From Magnetococcales bacterium (lineage in GTDB: Bacteria > Pseudomonadota > Magnetococcia > Magnetococcales > DC0425bin3), in contig JADGCO010000025.1 in assembly GCA_015228935.1 (NCBI GenBank), positions 1 to 46,766 of the forward strand: 46,766 nucleotides of DNA. The letters are read 5' to 3'. The stretch's first letter is position 1. Each line of letters begins with the position of its first letter. This document shows, one piece after another, positions 8,881 to 20,301 of the stretch. The notes under the pieces are model-generated. The model did no database searches and was not told where the DNA came from. It was given only the letters and a program-made list of their open reading frames with translations. Both the position numbers and the translations under genes were made by a program.

Positions 8881-9882
8881 TCACGGTGACTCCCTGGCAC
8901 AGACCAATCGGTCCCTGCCTTCGTTTTTGGCCTGGTATAAACGGGCGTCCGCTGCCTTGACCAGGCTGGTGGGGGAGAGGTCGTGGGAAGGAATCATGCT
9001 GATTCCGCCAAGGCTGATGGTGACATGATTGGCCACCTTGGAGTGGTGGTGCGCCAGACCCAGTGCCCGGATGTTTTCGCGCAGTTTATTGCCGACCACG
9101 GCCAGGCCATCCAGATCGGTTCCGGGGAGAATGCAGACAAACTCCTCGCCGCCATAACGGGCCACCAGATCGATGGTCCGGGTCATGGTGTGGGCCAGAG
9201 CCTGGGCCACCTGCCTGAGACATGCATCACCTGCCGCATGTCCATAATGGTCGTTGAAGGGCTTGAAAAAATCGATATCCATCAGAATCAATGACACAGG
9301 GGTCTGATCACGCAAGGCTCGGTGCCACTCCTGTTCCAACTGCTGGTCGAAATGGCGACGGTTGGGAATCCCCGTCAAACCATCCAGCATGGCCATGTTT
9401 TGCAGGATGGTATTCAATTCCAAAAGTTGATTATTCTTCTCCTCCAATTGGGCGTTGAGCTGCCGCATCTCCTTGTTCAGGTCCTGCTGGGCAACCAGGC
9501 TTCTGCGCAGGGCCAGATGGGTTTTGATGCGTGCCTGCACAATCGAGGGGGAAATGGGTTTGGTGATATAATCCACGGCCCCCATGGCCAACCCTTTGGT
9601 TTCATCCTCGATTTCACCCATGGCCGTGATGAAGATGACTGGAATTTCCTGCAAGACGGGATCGGCCTTCAGCCGCTGCAACACCTGATAACCATCGATA
9701 CCGGGCATCATGATATCCAACAAGATCAGATCGGGGGGTGGGGTGGAAAGAACCCGTTGCAAAGCCTGTTCGCCGCTCTTGGCCAACAAGAGGTCATAGT
9801 CCGGCTCCAGCAAATCCTTCAGCACATTCAGGTTCAAGCGTTCATCATCGACGACCAGGAGAGTCTCCTTGCCTGTTGTCAT
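8881..9882 (-). CDS. Response regulator diguanylate cyclase (REC-GGDEF)
   Basis: 333 residues, cytoplasmic. An N-terminal receiver domain has the acidic pair VVDDE, the phospho-acceptor Asp in LILLDIMMPGIDGY and the conserved KPIS lysine. A coiled-coil linker (residues about 130-165) leads to a GGDEF domain with the active-site sequence RYGGEEF. An RTID placed five residues before GGEEF is a canonical I-site for c-di-GMP feedback inhibition. The domain therefore looks active in making c-di-GMP from GTP when the receiver is phosphorylated. It lies 92 bases downstream of the hybrid histidine kinase gene on the same strand, whose Hpt domain is the obvious phosphate donor (inference from proximity). 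ATG 9882 is the start. Confidence 0.94.
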   Translation of the reverse strand: MTTGKETLLVVDDERLNLNVLKDLLEPDYDLLLAKSGEQALQRVLSTPPPDLILLDIMMPGIDGYQVLQRLKADPVLQEIPVIFITAMGEIEDETKGLAMGAVDYITKPISPSIVQARIKTHLALRRSLVAQQDLNKEMRQLNAQLEEKNNQLLELNTILQNMAMLDGLTGIPNRRHFDQQLEQEWHRALRDQTPVSLILMDIDFFKPFNDHYGHAAGDACLRQVAQALAHTMTRTIDLVARYGGEEFVCILPGTDLDGLAVVGNKLRENIRALGLAHHHSKVANHVTISLGGISMIPSHDLSPTSLVKAADARLYQAKNEGRDRLVCARESP

Positions 9883-9974
9883 GGATCGGGTTCCTTTTGT
9901 TTGTCAACGGTATTCCGGTTTGTTGGTCATGATGGCAGTGGATGGAATCATGGCAAATACGGGTCGATACGGCC

Positions 9975-13043
<3,069 letters not shown>

Positions 13044-13044
13044 G

Positions 13045-14190
13045 TCACGTATTCTCGGTGATCAGGGCAATGGTCATGGTCTGGTTATGCAGCTTGCAGG
13101 TTCGGGTTGTTCCCAGAGGTCCGATTTCGCCATGGGCGTAAAACCCTGTTACTGTAATATGCCGACCCAGGGTGTTGTGAACAACCTCCCATTCGTCGGC
13201 AATCTGGTCGCCCATGATGAGTTTGCGACCTGCACAACTGATCAGCAAACCCAGTCCCGGACGTCTTTCCGGGTCGTCTTTCAGGATGCAAGCAGCCGCT
13301 TGTCCGGCACCACTTACCAGTTTGGCGGTGGTGACATGCATGAGACGCATGTGACCATTCGGATCGACGTCTCCTCCCAGAATGACACCGCCGCGTTGGC
13401 GGTCGATATCGAGGACCGTGCGAATCAAACCGGAGGTGGCCGAGTTGGAGTGGCGCATCTCGAAGGGAAAGCGCAATCCGGAGTCTGGCAGATCCTTGGC
13501 GTAGTTGCCCAGATAGCGGTTGTAGAGGTCCAGCGCCGGTTCGCCATCCAATTCCAGCAGCACATTGCCTTCACAGCGTGTCACCTTGCGCAAGGGGCCA
13601 AAAGGCACCCAGCCGCCTTGGGAGCAACTGCGAATTTTGAGAGACAGTCCATAAAGACCCACGGCAACCACCTGTTGTGTGGTAATTTTGTTGGCGGAGA
13701 TTGCCAGGGTTTGTTGATCGGTGTGGGCATCCCATGCCAATCCACCGACGATGGTCATGTCGGTTCCGACCACGCTGCTCACGCCGGCGACCAGGGCGCA
13801 GCCATTGACCGCTTTGCCGGGCGCAAACAGCAGCACGGCCCGCAAATCCTGTTCCGGCAACCCTTTGCCTGCCAGAATGCCGCTCTGTCTGGATGCATCG
13901 GGAGAGGAGACCTCGGCGGTGGCGACCCGGACGCTGCCCTGGGCGAAGCGCACGGCGGTGATCACACACGACGCTTCGCGCACGCCCTGATTGGAAATTT
14001 CGCCTGCGGTCGATACACCCACGCAATGGGCCGTTGGAAAGGCTGCAAGAAGCGCGGAGATCACCACGGGGTCCATGAAATATTTTTTGTCGGCAAACAC
14101 AAGTACGAGCATCGGCTCCAGTTTTTGCAACGGCTCCAGCAGCAGGGTGGCGAAAGCCCCTTTGTTGAATTGCACTTGTCTGATTTCCAT
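13045..14190 (-). CDS. FIST domain sensory protein
   Basis: 381 residues with the FIST N-terminal and C-terminal domains. The N-terminal part has the typical [18 protein letters not shown] and later [15 protein letters not shown]. The C-terminal part has [25 protein letters not shown]-like sequence followed by [12 protein letters not shown], a hallmark end of the family. FIST proteins are proposed to bind small ligands such as amino acids and feed signals to kinases or cyclases. No signal peptide or membrane helix is seen. The stop at 13045 is one base from the start of the hybrid kinase, and the diguanylate cyclase follows, so this is the first gene of a three-gene signal pathway (ligand, kinase, c-di-GMP). 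The ligand is unknown. Confidence 0.93.
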   Translation of the reverse strand: MEIRQVQFNKGAFATLLLEPLQKLEPMLVLVFADKKYFMDPVVISALLAAFPTAHCVGVSTAGEISNQGVREASCVITAVRFAQGSVRVATAEVSSPDASRQSGILAGKGLPEQDLRAVLLFAPGKAVNGCALVAGVSSVVGTDMTIVGGLAWDAHTDQQTLAISANKITTQQVVAVGLYGLSLKIRSCSQGGWVPFGPLRKVTRCEGNVLLELDGEPALDLYNRYLGNYAKDLPDSGLRFPFEMRHSNSATSGLIRTVLDIDRQRGGVILGGDVDPNGHMRLMHVTTAKLVSGAGQAAACILKDDPERRPGLGLLISCAGRKLIMGDQIADEWEVVHNTLGRHITVTGFYAHGEIGPLGTTRTCKLHNQTMTIALITENT

Positions 14191-14523
14191 GCTTTTCCGG
14201 AACTCCTACAGAATGTTCGCCTGGTGGAACCAGGCTGTCTGCCTGGCGGGACACTGTACAAGGTACCAGAATCCGACGCCAATGTCATGATTTTCTAAAC
14301 ATTAAGATATATTAAGCCATCGCCAGAAACGCCAAGAGAACAGGTTTTGGGTTCGCGGCTGGAAGTGTTCGAACGTTTCATTTTTCGGGCAGTGGAACAA
14401 ATCGGTTCTTGAATATCGGATTTGCAAGTGGTAGACTATAAAATTTAGACTGTTGTTGGATGTGGCAACGGCCATCTGTTTCTTGTCGATACATCCTCGG
14501 AGAGTGCAACGGGATCGTGAGTC
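14191..14523. other. Divergent promoter region between the FIST gene and the HAMP-PAS-GGDEF gene
   Basis: 333 bases between two genes transcribed away from each other, both linked to c-di-GMP. It must contain two promoters. It is more AT-rich than its surroundings around 14290-14330 and 14430-14460. I could not assign a convincing promoter pair or operator. A - strand frame that crosses it continues antisense to the next gene and was judged a shadow. Confidence 0.4.
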
Positions 14524-16461
14524 ATGAATTTTTTCAACAGGCTGCTGATCTGGCAAAAATTTACTCTCGGATTTATCATCATCGGTTTCTTCTTTTCCGG
14601 TATCGTCATTGTTTACCATTTCAGCATGAAACAGGTGGAAGAGAGTTATGAACAATTGATTGATGTGGATTTTACCAGATTTACCCTGGGATACCAAATA
14701 TCCCATTCTCTCGCCCAGATGAGAGATGTGGAATACAATTTTCGGATCAACCCGAGCGATTCTCTTGCGGAAGATCATCAAAACTATTTCAAGGATTTTT
14801 TGGATAAACTCGCCAGACTGACCTCGCTGGAAGAGAAATCCGGCAATGAAGAGGACTTGAAAGCTCCCAAAGGCATTTTCAAGCAAATCAACGTTTATCG
14901 GGATGCTTTTACCGCCACGGTCAATGCCTGGAAGGTCAAGGGGTTCAACGATCACGCCGGGTTGCGTAAAAAAATACTGGATGATGCACAAAGGTTTGAG
15001 CAAATATTCAAGCAGGTTAATAATATTTGGGATGCTCTCTATCAGATTCGTCACTATGAGAATGCTTATCTGCGGACCAAAAATAAAGACTATGCCGAAC
15101 ATCTTCCCAGGCTGATTGACGAGATTCAGCAGAAGCTTGTCGCCAACGCGGTTTCCGACGACAAGGCAGCGGCTGACAGTCTCGCAACATACCAGAAGGA
15201 TTTCCTGGCCATGGTGGAACAGGACAGCCTGATCCAGGAACGCATCGAAACCATGGAGGAGGCCAACCAGGCGATTGAATTTTTGGTTGAGTATCATTTC
15301 GGGCGGGTCAAAGAGGATATGAAAAAGGCCTCTGGTGCCACGCAAAAGTTTGGCCGGGACCGGACCAGACTGGCCTTTATCATGGCTAGTGTATTAATAT
15401 TGTTGATGATTTTAATCGCGTTTCTTCTTGTCAACAGTCTGGTTCACCCGATTTCCAAGGTGACGAAAGCCATGCTCCATGTGGCCGGAGGCAACATGGA
15501 TTCCCAGGTTCCGGTGATGGGCAGCGACGAACTGGGACAAATGGCAACGATTTTCAATCAAATGGCCCGTCAATTGTCCGATGCTCACACCGGGTTGCAA
15601 AATGAACAGGAAAAATTGATGACCATCCTGCTCAGTGCCCGGGAGGGGATCATCGGCACCAATCGGGATGGCAAGGTGGTCCTGGTCAATCCGGCAGCCC
15701 TGCGACTGCTGGGAAAAACTGAAGAAAAAATCATCGAAGATGGATTTCTGCACATATTGGACGATCCGGATTATGTGCAGAAATTTTTGGAAAGATCCGG
15801 CTTCGACATGCCGGAAATCGTCGTCTACGGCGGAAAGGTTTTGCACTTTTTTGCGGCATCGATCAAGGACAAGACCGGGGAAATTGTGGGTTCCGCAGCC
15901 CTGATCCGGGATGTGACCGAAGAAAAAAAACTGGAACAAATGTTGCGGGATCTTTCCTACACCGATGGTTTGACGAAACTTCTCAATCGACGCCGCTTCG
16001 ACGAACTGCTGCTGGCAGAGTTTCAGCGGGCACGGCGGTATGGTCTGTCCGTGGGACTGTTGCTGTTCGATGTGGATCATTTCAAAAAGTTCAATGATAC
16101 CTATGGCCATGATCAGGGCGACCGGGTCTTGCAGGCAATTGCCGTGACCATGAAAAATTCATTTCGGGATGTCGATTTTTGTTGCCGGTATGGTGGCGAG
16201 GAATTTTGTATCATCACCCCCAACACTTCCATGCCCGGTCTTTTCATCGCCGCCGACCGTTTTCGGGAAAAGGTGGAGGCCCAGGTGATCGACGGTCTCA
16301 AGGTCACGATCAGCATCGGAGCCGTTGCCTACCCGTTGCATATTCCGGATATCCAGGGACCGGCGGAAATGTTGAAAGCTGCGGATGACGCCTTGTATGT
16401 TGCAAAAAAATCAGGGCGCAATCAGGTGTGTGTCGCCCAACAAAAAGAAAAAGAAGCGTAG
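14524..16461 (+). CDS. Membrane sensor diguanylate cyclase (4HB-like sensor, HAMP, PAS, GGDEF)
   Basis: 645 residues. Transmembrane helix 1 is at about 12-34. A mostly helical periplasmic region of about 245 residues follows, then transmembrane helix 2 at about 284-305. A HAMP domain follows (NSLVHPISKVTKAM...SDELGQMATIFNQMA), then a PAS domain (about 370-475, EGIIGTNRDGKVVLVN) and a GGDEF domain (about 480-640). The active site is RYGGEEF, and RDVD five residues before it is a canonical I-site, so a feedback-inhibited active cyclase is expected. The periplasmic part resembles the sensor of the chemotaxis protein at 22.4-24.8 kb in size and character. The gene sits 32 bases upstream of the monoheme cytochrome c and may share its transcript, which would place the conduit genes next to a c-di-GMP sensor. 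Confidence 0.94.
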   Translation: MNFFNRLLIWQKFTLGFIIIGFFFSGIVIVYHFSMKQVEESYEQLIDVDFTRFTLGYQISHSLAQMRDVEYNFRINPSDSLAEDHQNYFKDFLDKLARLTSLEEKSGNEEDLKAPKGIFKQINVYRDAFTATVNAWKVKGFNDHAGLRKKILDDAQRFEQIFKQVNNIWDALYQIRHYENAYLRTKNKDYAEHLPRLIDEIQQKLVANAVSDDKAAADSLATYQKDFLAMVEQDSLIQERIETMEEANQAIEFLVEYHFGRVKEDMKKASGATQKFGRDRTRLAFIMASVLILLMILIAFLLVNSLVHPISKVTKAMLHVAGGNMDSQVPVMGSDELGQMATIFNQMARQLSDAHTGLQNEQEKLMTILLSAREGIIGTNRDGKVVLVNPAALRLLGKTEEKIIEDGFLHILDDPDYVQKFLERSGFDMPEIVVYGGKVLHFFAASIKDKTGEIVGSAALIRDVTEEKKLEQMLRDLSYTDGLTKLLNRRRFDELLLAEFQRARRYGLSVGLLLFDVDHFKKFNDTYGHDQGDRVLQAIAVTMKNSFRDVDFCCRYGGEEFCIITPNTSMPGLFIAADRFREKVEAQVIDGLKVTISIGAVAYPLHIPDIQGPAEMLKAADDALYVAKKSGRNQVCVAQQKEKEA

Positions 16462-16493
16462 AAAAACATCCACTTTTACGGTGAATCAAAGAT

Positions 16494-16871
16494 ATGAAAT
16501 TGCAAATCATTTCCAGATCAGGATCCTCTCGCCGTATCATGCCCATGCTGGTCGTGAGTATGGCTCTTGGCTTTGGCTGCGTGGCCGGAACGGCCCAGGC
16601 GGAAATGGACGCCGTCACGGCCCTTGAAGTATTGAAACGCAATGATTGTACAAAATGCCACTCCGTGCAAAAATCAAAAAACGGTCCTTCGTACACCAAG
16701 GTTGCCAAAAAATACAAAGGCGACGCCCAGGCTGAAGAAAAACTGTTTAAACATTTAACCAGCAATCCAAAAGTCAAACTTGAAGATGGCACTGAGGAAA
16801 ATCACAAAAAAACAGATTTTGACACTCCGGAACACCTCAGAGAATTCATTCGCTGGATTTTGTCGCTATAG
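16494..16871 (+). CDS. Periplasmic monoheme c-type cytochrome
   Basis: 125 residues. A signal peptide ends near AGTAQA|EMDA, with an n-region extended by about 15 residues (a second possible start is the ATG encoding MPMLVV). One heme-binding CTKCH lies in RNDCTKCHSVQKSKNGPSY, which is class I cytochrome c layout with a distal region ending HLREFIRWILSL. No clear methionine ligand in the usual GTKM form is seen near the C-terminus, so the sixth ligand is uncertain. Mature size is about 90 residues. It is the first of four electron-transfer genes on this strand and is a candidate soluble shuttle between the inner-membrane nine-heme/cytochrome b protein and the decaheme protein (inference). Confidence 0.9.
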   Translation: MKLQIISRSGSSRRIMPMLVVSMALGFGCVAGTAQAEMDAVTALEVLKRNDCTKCHSVQKSKNGPSYTKVAKKYKGDAQAEEKLFKHLTSNPKVKLEDGTEENHKKTDFDTPEHLREFIRWILSL

Positions 16872-17066
16872 CCAGGCAGATTTATGGTCCTGTCCTGATT
16901 GATTATCCGTGCCGGTCTGACGGGCCGAAATTTTTGAGTGTCCCGGGAGGACATGACAGGGAGAGTTGGTATGTTCAATCAGGTTGGTTCACTCAGATGG
17001 AACAAGTCAAAAATTCATGCCGATCTCATGAACCAGAATGGTGGGAGATGGGGAGGACATTGAGTG

Positions 17067-18101
17067 ATGTTACGCCATGCAGTGGGGGTTTGTTTGGGTA
17101 TCGGGTTGTTTCTGAGTGTTGCGACGGCTGTCGCTGGTGAAGATACCAGAGGCGACGACGGCAAGACTGGGAATGACAAGAAAGTACGACAGGATGCCGT
17201 GATGCGGGGAGATGCCGAATGCACTTTCTGTCACGATGAAGAGGATTCCACATCTTTATTGGCCATTGGCAAGACGAAGCACGGCACCCTGGCGGACAGC
17301 CGAACGCCGACCTGTACGAGTTGCCATGGTGCCAGTCGGGAACATTTAAAGAAGGAATCCGGGCAGGATAAGCGCCCCAAACCTGACATCACCTATGGGC
17401 GCCGCTCACCCAAAATTCGACCCGATGCCCGCATTGACGAAAATTTTGGCAATTTCAAGACCACCGATACCCCGGCGGCCACCATCAACAAGACCTGTAT
17501 GACCTGTCATCAGGGTGACAAGCTCCTGTTCTGGTCAAGCAGTGCCCATGTCAAGCAGGAAGTGGCCTGCACCAATTGCCATGATATTCACACCGATCAT
17601 GATCGGGTGTTGGACAAGCGCAGTCAGCCCAGCGTCTGTTTTGGTTGCCACAAGACCCAGCGGGCCATGTTCAACAGGCCTTCGCATCATCCTGTTCCGG
17701 AAGGAAAAATGTCCTGTTCCAACTGCCACAATCCCCATGGTTCGACAGGGCATAAATCCCTGCGCTGGGACAGCATCAATGAGACCTGCTACCAGTGTCA
17801 CATGGAAAAACGGGGTCCTTTCCTGCACATGCATCCACCCGTGGCGGAAAATTGCCTCATCTGCCACAACCCGCATGGCACCGTCGTGGCCGACCTGCTC
17901 AACTACCGTCCCCCGTATTTGTGCCAGAATTGTCACAGCAGCACCACCCATCGAGGTCAGGTTCCGGGTTTGCCGGGTGTCCGGACCACAAACATGTCAC
18001 AACTTGGGACGGTGGCACGGGGTTGTGTGAAATGCCATGTCAATATTCATGGCAGTAACAGCACCGAAAATGCAACAAGAACCGGACGTTTCCAACGCTG
18101 A
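17067..18101 (+). CDS. Periplasmic decaheme c-type cytochrome (DmsE/MtrA type)
   Basis: 344 residues with a signal peptide (LGIGLFLSVATAVAG). Ten CxxCH motifs can be counted: CTFCH, CTSCH, CMTCH, CTNCH, CFGCH, CSNCH, CYQCH, CLICH, CQNCH and CVKCH. The spacing and the repeated CxxCHNPHG sequences are typical of the DmsE/MtrA/PioA decaheme family. These proteins sit inside an outer-membrane barrel and carry electrons across the outer membrane. ATG 17067 follows GGGAGGA at 17051-17057; a GTG one codon earlier is also in frame. The barrel gene begins 26 bases after the stop. Whether electrons flow outward (reduction of iron or other acceptors) or inward (iron oxidation) cannot be told from sequence. 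Confidence 0.95.
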   Translation: MLRHAVGVCLGIGLFLSVATAVAGEDTRGDDGKTGNDKKVRQDAVMRGDAECTFCHDEEDSTSLLAIGKTKHGTLADSRTPTCTSCHGASREHLKKESGQDKRPKPDITYGRRSPKIRPDARIDENFGNFKTTDTPAATINKTCMTCHQGDKLLFWSSSAHVKQEVACTNCHDIHTDHDRVLDKRSQPSVCFGCHKTQRAMFNRPSHHPVPEGKMSCSNCHNPHGSTGHKSLRWDSINETCYQCHMEKRGPFLHMHPPVAENCLICHNPHGTVVADLLNYRPPYLCQNCHSSTTHRGQVPGLPGVRTTNMSQLGTVARGCVKCHVNIHGSNSTENATRTGRFQR

Positions 18102-18126
18102 TGAAACATCAGGGAGATTAAGTGTC

Positions 18127-20301
18127 ATGCGCATGAACGGAAATGCACGCTTCATTTGGACGACCGGGGTTGCTGTTTTGTTGCTGGGGTCTGGGACAGC
18201 CTGGTCCGGGGAGGAAAACAAGGCCGATCCGGGTGGCCCGTTCGGAATGTGTCCGACAGCGGTTCCCTATACGACCCCGGAAAGCTTCCTCACGCTTGGG
18301 GTCGGTTATCTGGATGGAAATCGCAGAAAATTCAGTACTTTCGATGGAAAAAGTTCGACCACGGGCATGTTTCTTCTGGACGCTGGATATCTCAGCCGGG
18401 ATGAAGCGACGGGCACCTGGAGTGTCATCGAAGGCCGTAATCTGGGCCTGACTGGCAATCGTGATGTCAAGCTTTCTTTTGAAAGACAGGGTATATGGGG
18501 AGTTCGGGTCGATTACATCGAAATCCCGCGTCTGGCACCTTACGATGTCAATTCCAAGACCGAGGGGTTGGGTACCTCCCAGCAAATCATTCCCAAGACC
18601 GCCACTTCAGATGATGGATCACCCCGGCAGATCAGGACGGATCGCGACCGTCTGGTCGTCAATACGTTTCGTACCTGGAACAAAAACATCAAGTTCAATC
18701 TCAATTTCAGAAACGAGACCAAGGAAGGTACCCGTCAGTGGGGGCGGGGTGGTTTCAACGAGTTTGCCCTGGAGCCGATTGATTGGACCATGCGCCAGTT
18801 GGAACCGACGGTGAGCTATACCGGCAAGCGTGGTCAATTGTTGGGAGGTTATAACGGGAGCTGGTTTACGAACGAAAACAATACCCTGGTGGATTTCATC
18901 CTCAAGGGGGACAACCCTGCCTTGTTGGCCAGCCACAGCTATATCACCCAGCCCATGGACAATGAAGCCCACCAGGTGTTTCTCAGTGGCGGGTATCATT
19001 TGCCGATGGATTCGCATGCCACCTTTAAAATCTCCCATGGTCGGGCAATGCAAAATGAACATTTGCCCACCAATGATATTGCCGGCCTCTCTCTTGCCTA
19101 TGCCCCTTCGAAGCTGCGAGGTCGGGTCGATACGACCATGATTCAATTGGGATTGACCACGCAACCCCTGGCCGATCTCAACATTGTGACCAAATTGCGC
19201 TATCATGATGACGATGACCAGACACCGGCATGGTTGGTGGTGAATACACCCACGACCCAGGTTCACGCCACACCCCTCTCGATCAGAACCACATCCGGCT
19301 TGTTGGAAGGAACCTATCGGTTGCCCTATCAGATCAGCCTGACCGGGGGCATTGAACTGAAGGATCAAAAACGGCAAATACCGTTTGGCAATGATGCGAA
19401 CAAAGATGGCCTGGATGATGAGCGGTTCATCCCCTGGCGTACAGATATTGATGAAACGACCTATCGTTTGCAGGTGCAAAGACACATGTCGGAAACCATC
19501 AACGGGGCGTTGGGGTATGAACATACGGACCGGAACGGGTCGCAATATTTGAATTCCACAAAAATCATGGGCAATGATTTTGGCAAGATCGCGCCTTCCT
19601 TCATTGCCGACCGGGAGCGGGACAAGGTGCGCCTGGCCCTGGATTGGCGGCCCGTTGAACGGCTCGGGTTCCAGTTGGTTGTGGAAGATATTGTCGATCA
19701 GTATGGACTGAATCAGATCCCTTACGGGCAGAAAAAGGCGCACAGCCAGCTTTATTCGGTTGACATGGATTATGCCCCCACAGATCGCTGGCTGTTGACC
19801 GGTTGGTACTCTTACGACACCAACAAGACCTGGCAGGATGCCGGTCGCTGGAGTTCCACGGGTGTCCATGAGGCAGACAGAAGTTCGATACTCAAGGACA
19901 TGGGCAGTTCCGTTGGCTTGGGCGTGCGCAATCAGTGGCATGATGGAGTCAAACTGGGTGCCGATTTTCAGTGGACCCGGGACAAATCCAAGTATGAAGA
20001 TACCATAACGGTGGATCCAAAAAGTGTCCTTCCGGCCTATCCGGCTGGCGTGACCCCTTTGCCAGATATCGTCACCCCGACAACACGCTTGAACACCTTC
20101 ATCGAATACAAGGGCATGGGTCCAGGTACGCTCCGTTTCGACTATCTCCATGAACGCTGGCATACCAATGACTGGACCTGGAAATTCAGCGACGGCTCTC
20201 CCTACGTTTATGGCACCACGACCGATGGAACGCTGATTTCCACCATGGATGGCCAGACATCCAACTTTTTTGGGCTTCGTTATACGACCCGTTTCAAGTG
20301 A
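18127..20301 (+). CDS. MtrB/PioB-family outer-membrane beta-barrel protein
   Basis: 724 residues. A signal peptide ends near GSGTAWSG|EENK, followed by a long series of alternating amphipathic strands and polar loops ending in aromatic FFGLRYTTRFK, with a terminal Phe-Lys rather than a bare Phe. The family assignment rests on features such as LTLGVGYLDGNRRKF, repeated strand pairs (VKLSFERQGIWGVRVDY) and the gene order directly after a decaheme cytochrome. MtrB/PioB barrels sheathe the decaheme wire. The N-terminal CxxC present in some Shewanella homologues is not seen; a single Cys is in GMCPTAV. The frame is open back to 18037 but overlaps the decaheme gene; ATG 18127 gives the signal peptide. 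The stop overlaps the next gene by four bases. Confidence 0.9.
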   Translation: MRMNGNARFIWTTGVAVLLLGSGTAWSGEENKADPGGPFGMCPTAVPYTTPESFLTLGVGYLDGNRRKFSTFDGKSSTTGMFLLDAGYLSRDEATGTWSVIEGRNLGLTGNRDVKLSFERQGIWGVRVDYIEIPRLAPYDVNSKTEGLGTSQQIIPKTATSDDGSPRQIRTDRDRLVVNTFRTWNKNIKFNLNFRNETKEGTRQWGRGGFNEFALEPIDWTMRQLEPTVSYTGKRGQLLGGYNGSWFTNENNTLVDFILKGDNPALLASHSYITQPMDNEAHQVFLSGGYHLPMDSHATFKISHGRAMQNEHLPTNDIAGLSLAYAPSKLRGRVDTTMIQLGLTTQPLADLNIVTKLRYHDDDDQTPAWLVVNTPTTQVHATPLSIRTTSGLLEGTYRLPYQISLTGGIELKDQKRQIPFGNDANKDGLDDERFIPWRTDIDETTYRLQVQRHMSETINGALGYEHTDRNGSQYLNSTKIMGNDFGKIAPSFIADRERDKVRLALDWRPVERLGFQLVVEDIVDQYGLNQIPYGQKKAHSQLYSVDMDYAPTDRWLLTGWYSYDTNKTWQDAGRWSSTGVHEADRSSILKDMGSSVGLGVRNQWHDGVKLGADFQWTRDKSKYEDTITVDPKSVLPAYPAGVTPLPDIVTPTTRLNTFIEYKGMGPGTLRFDYLHERWHTNDWTWKFSDGSPYVYGTTTDGTLISTMDGQTSNFFGLRYTTRFK

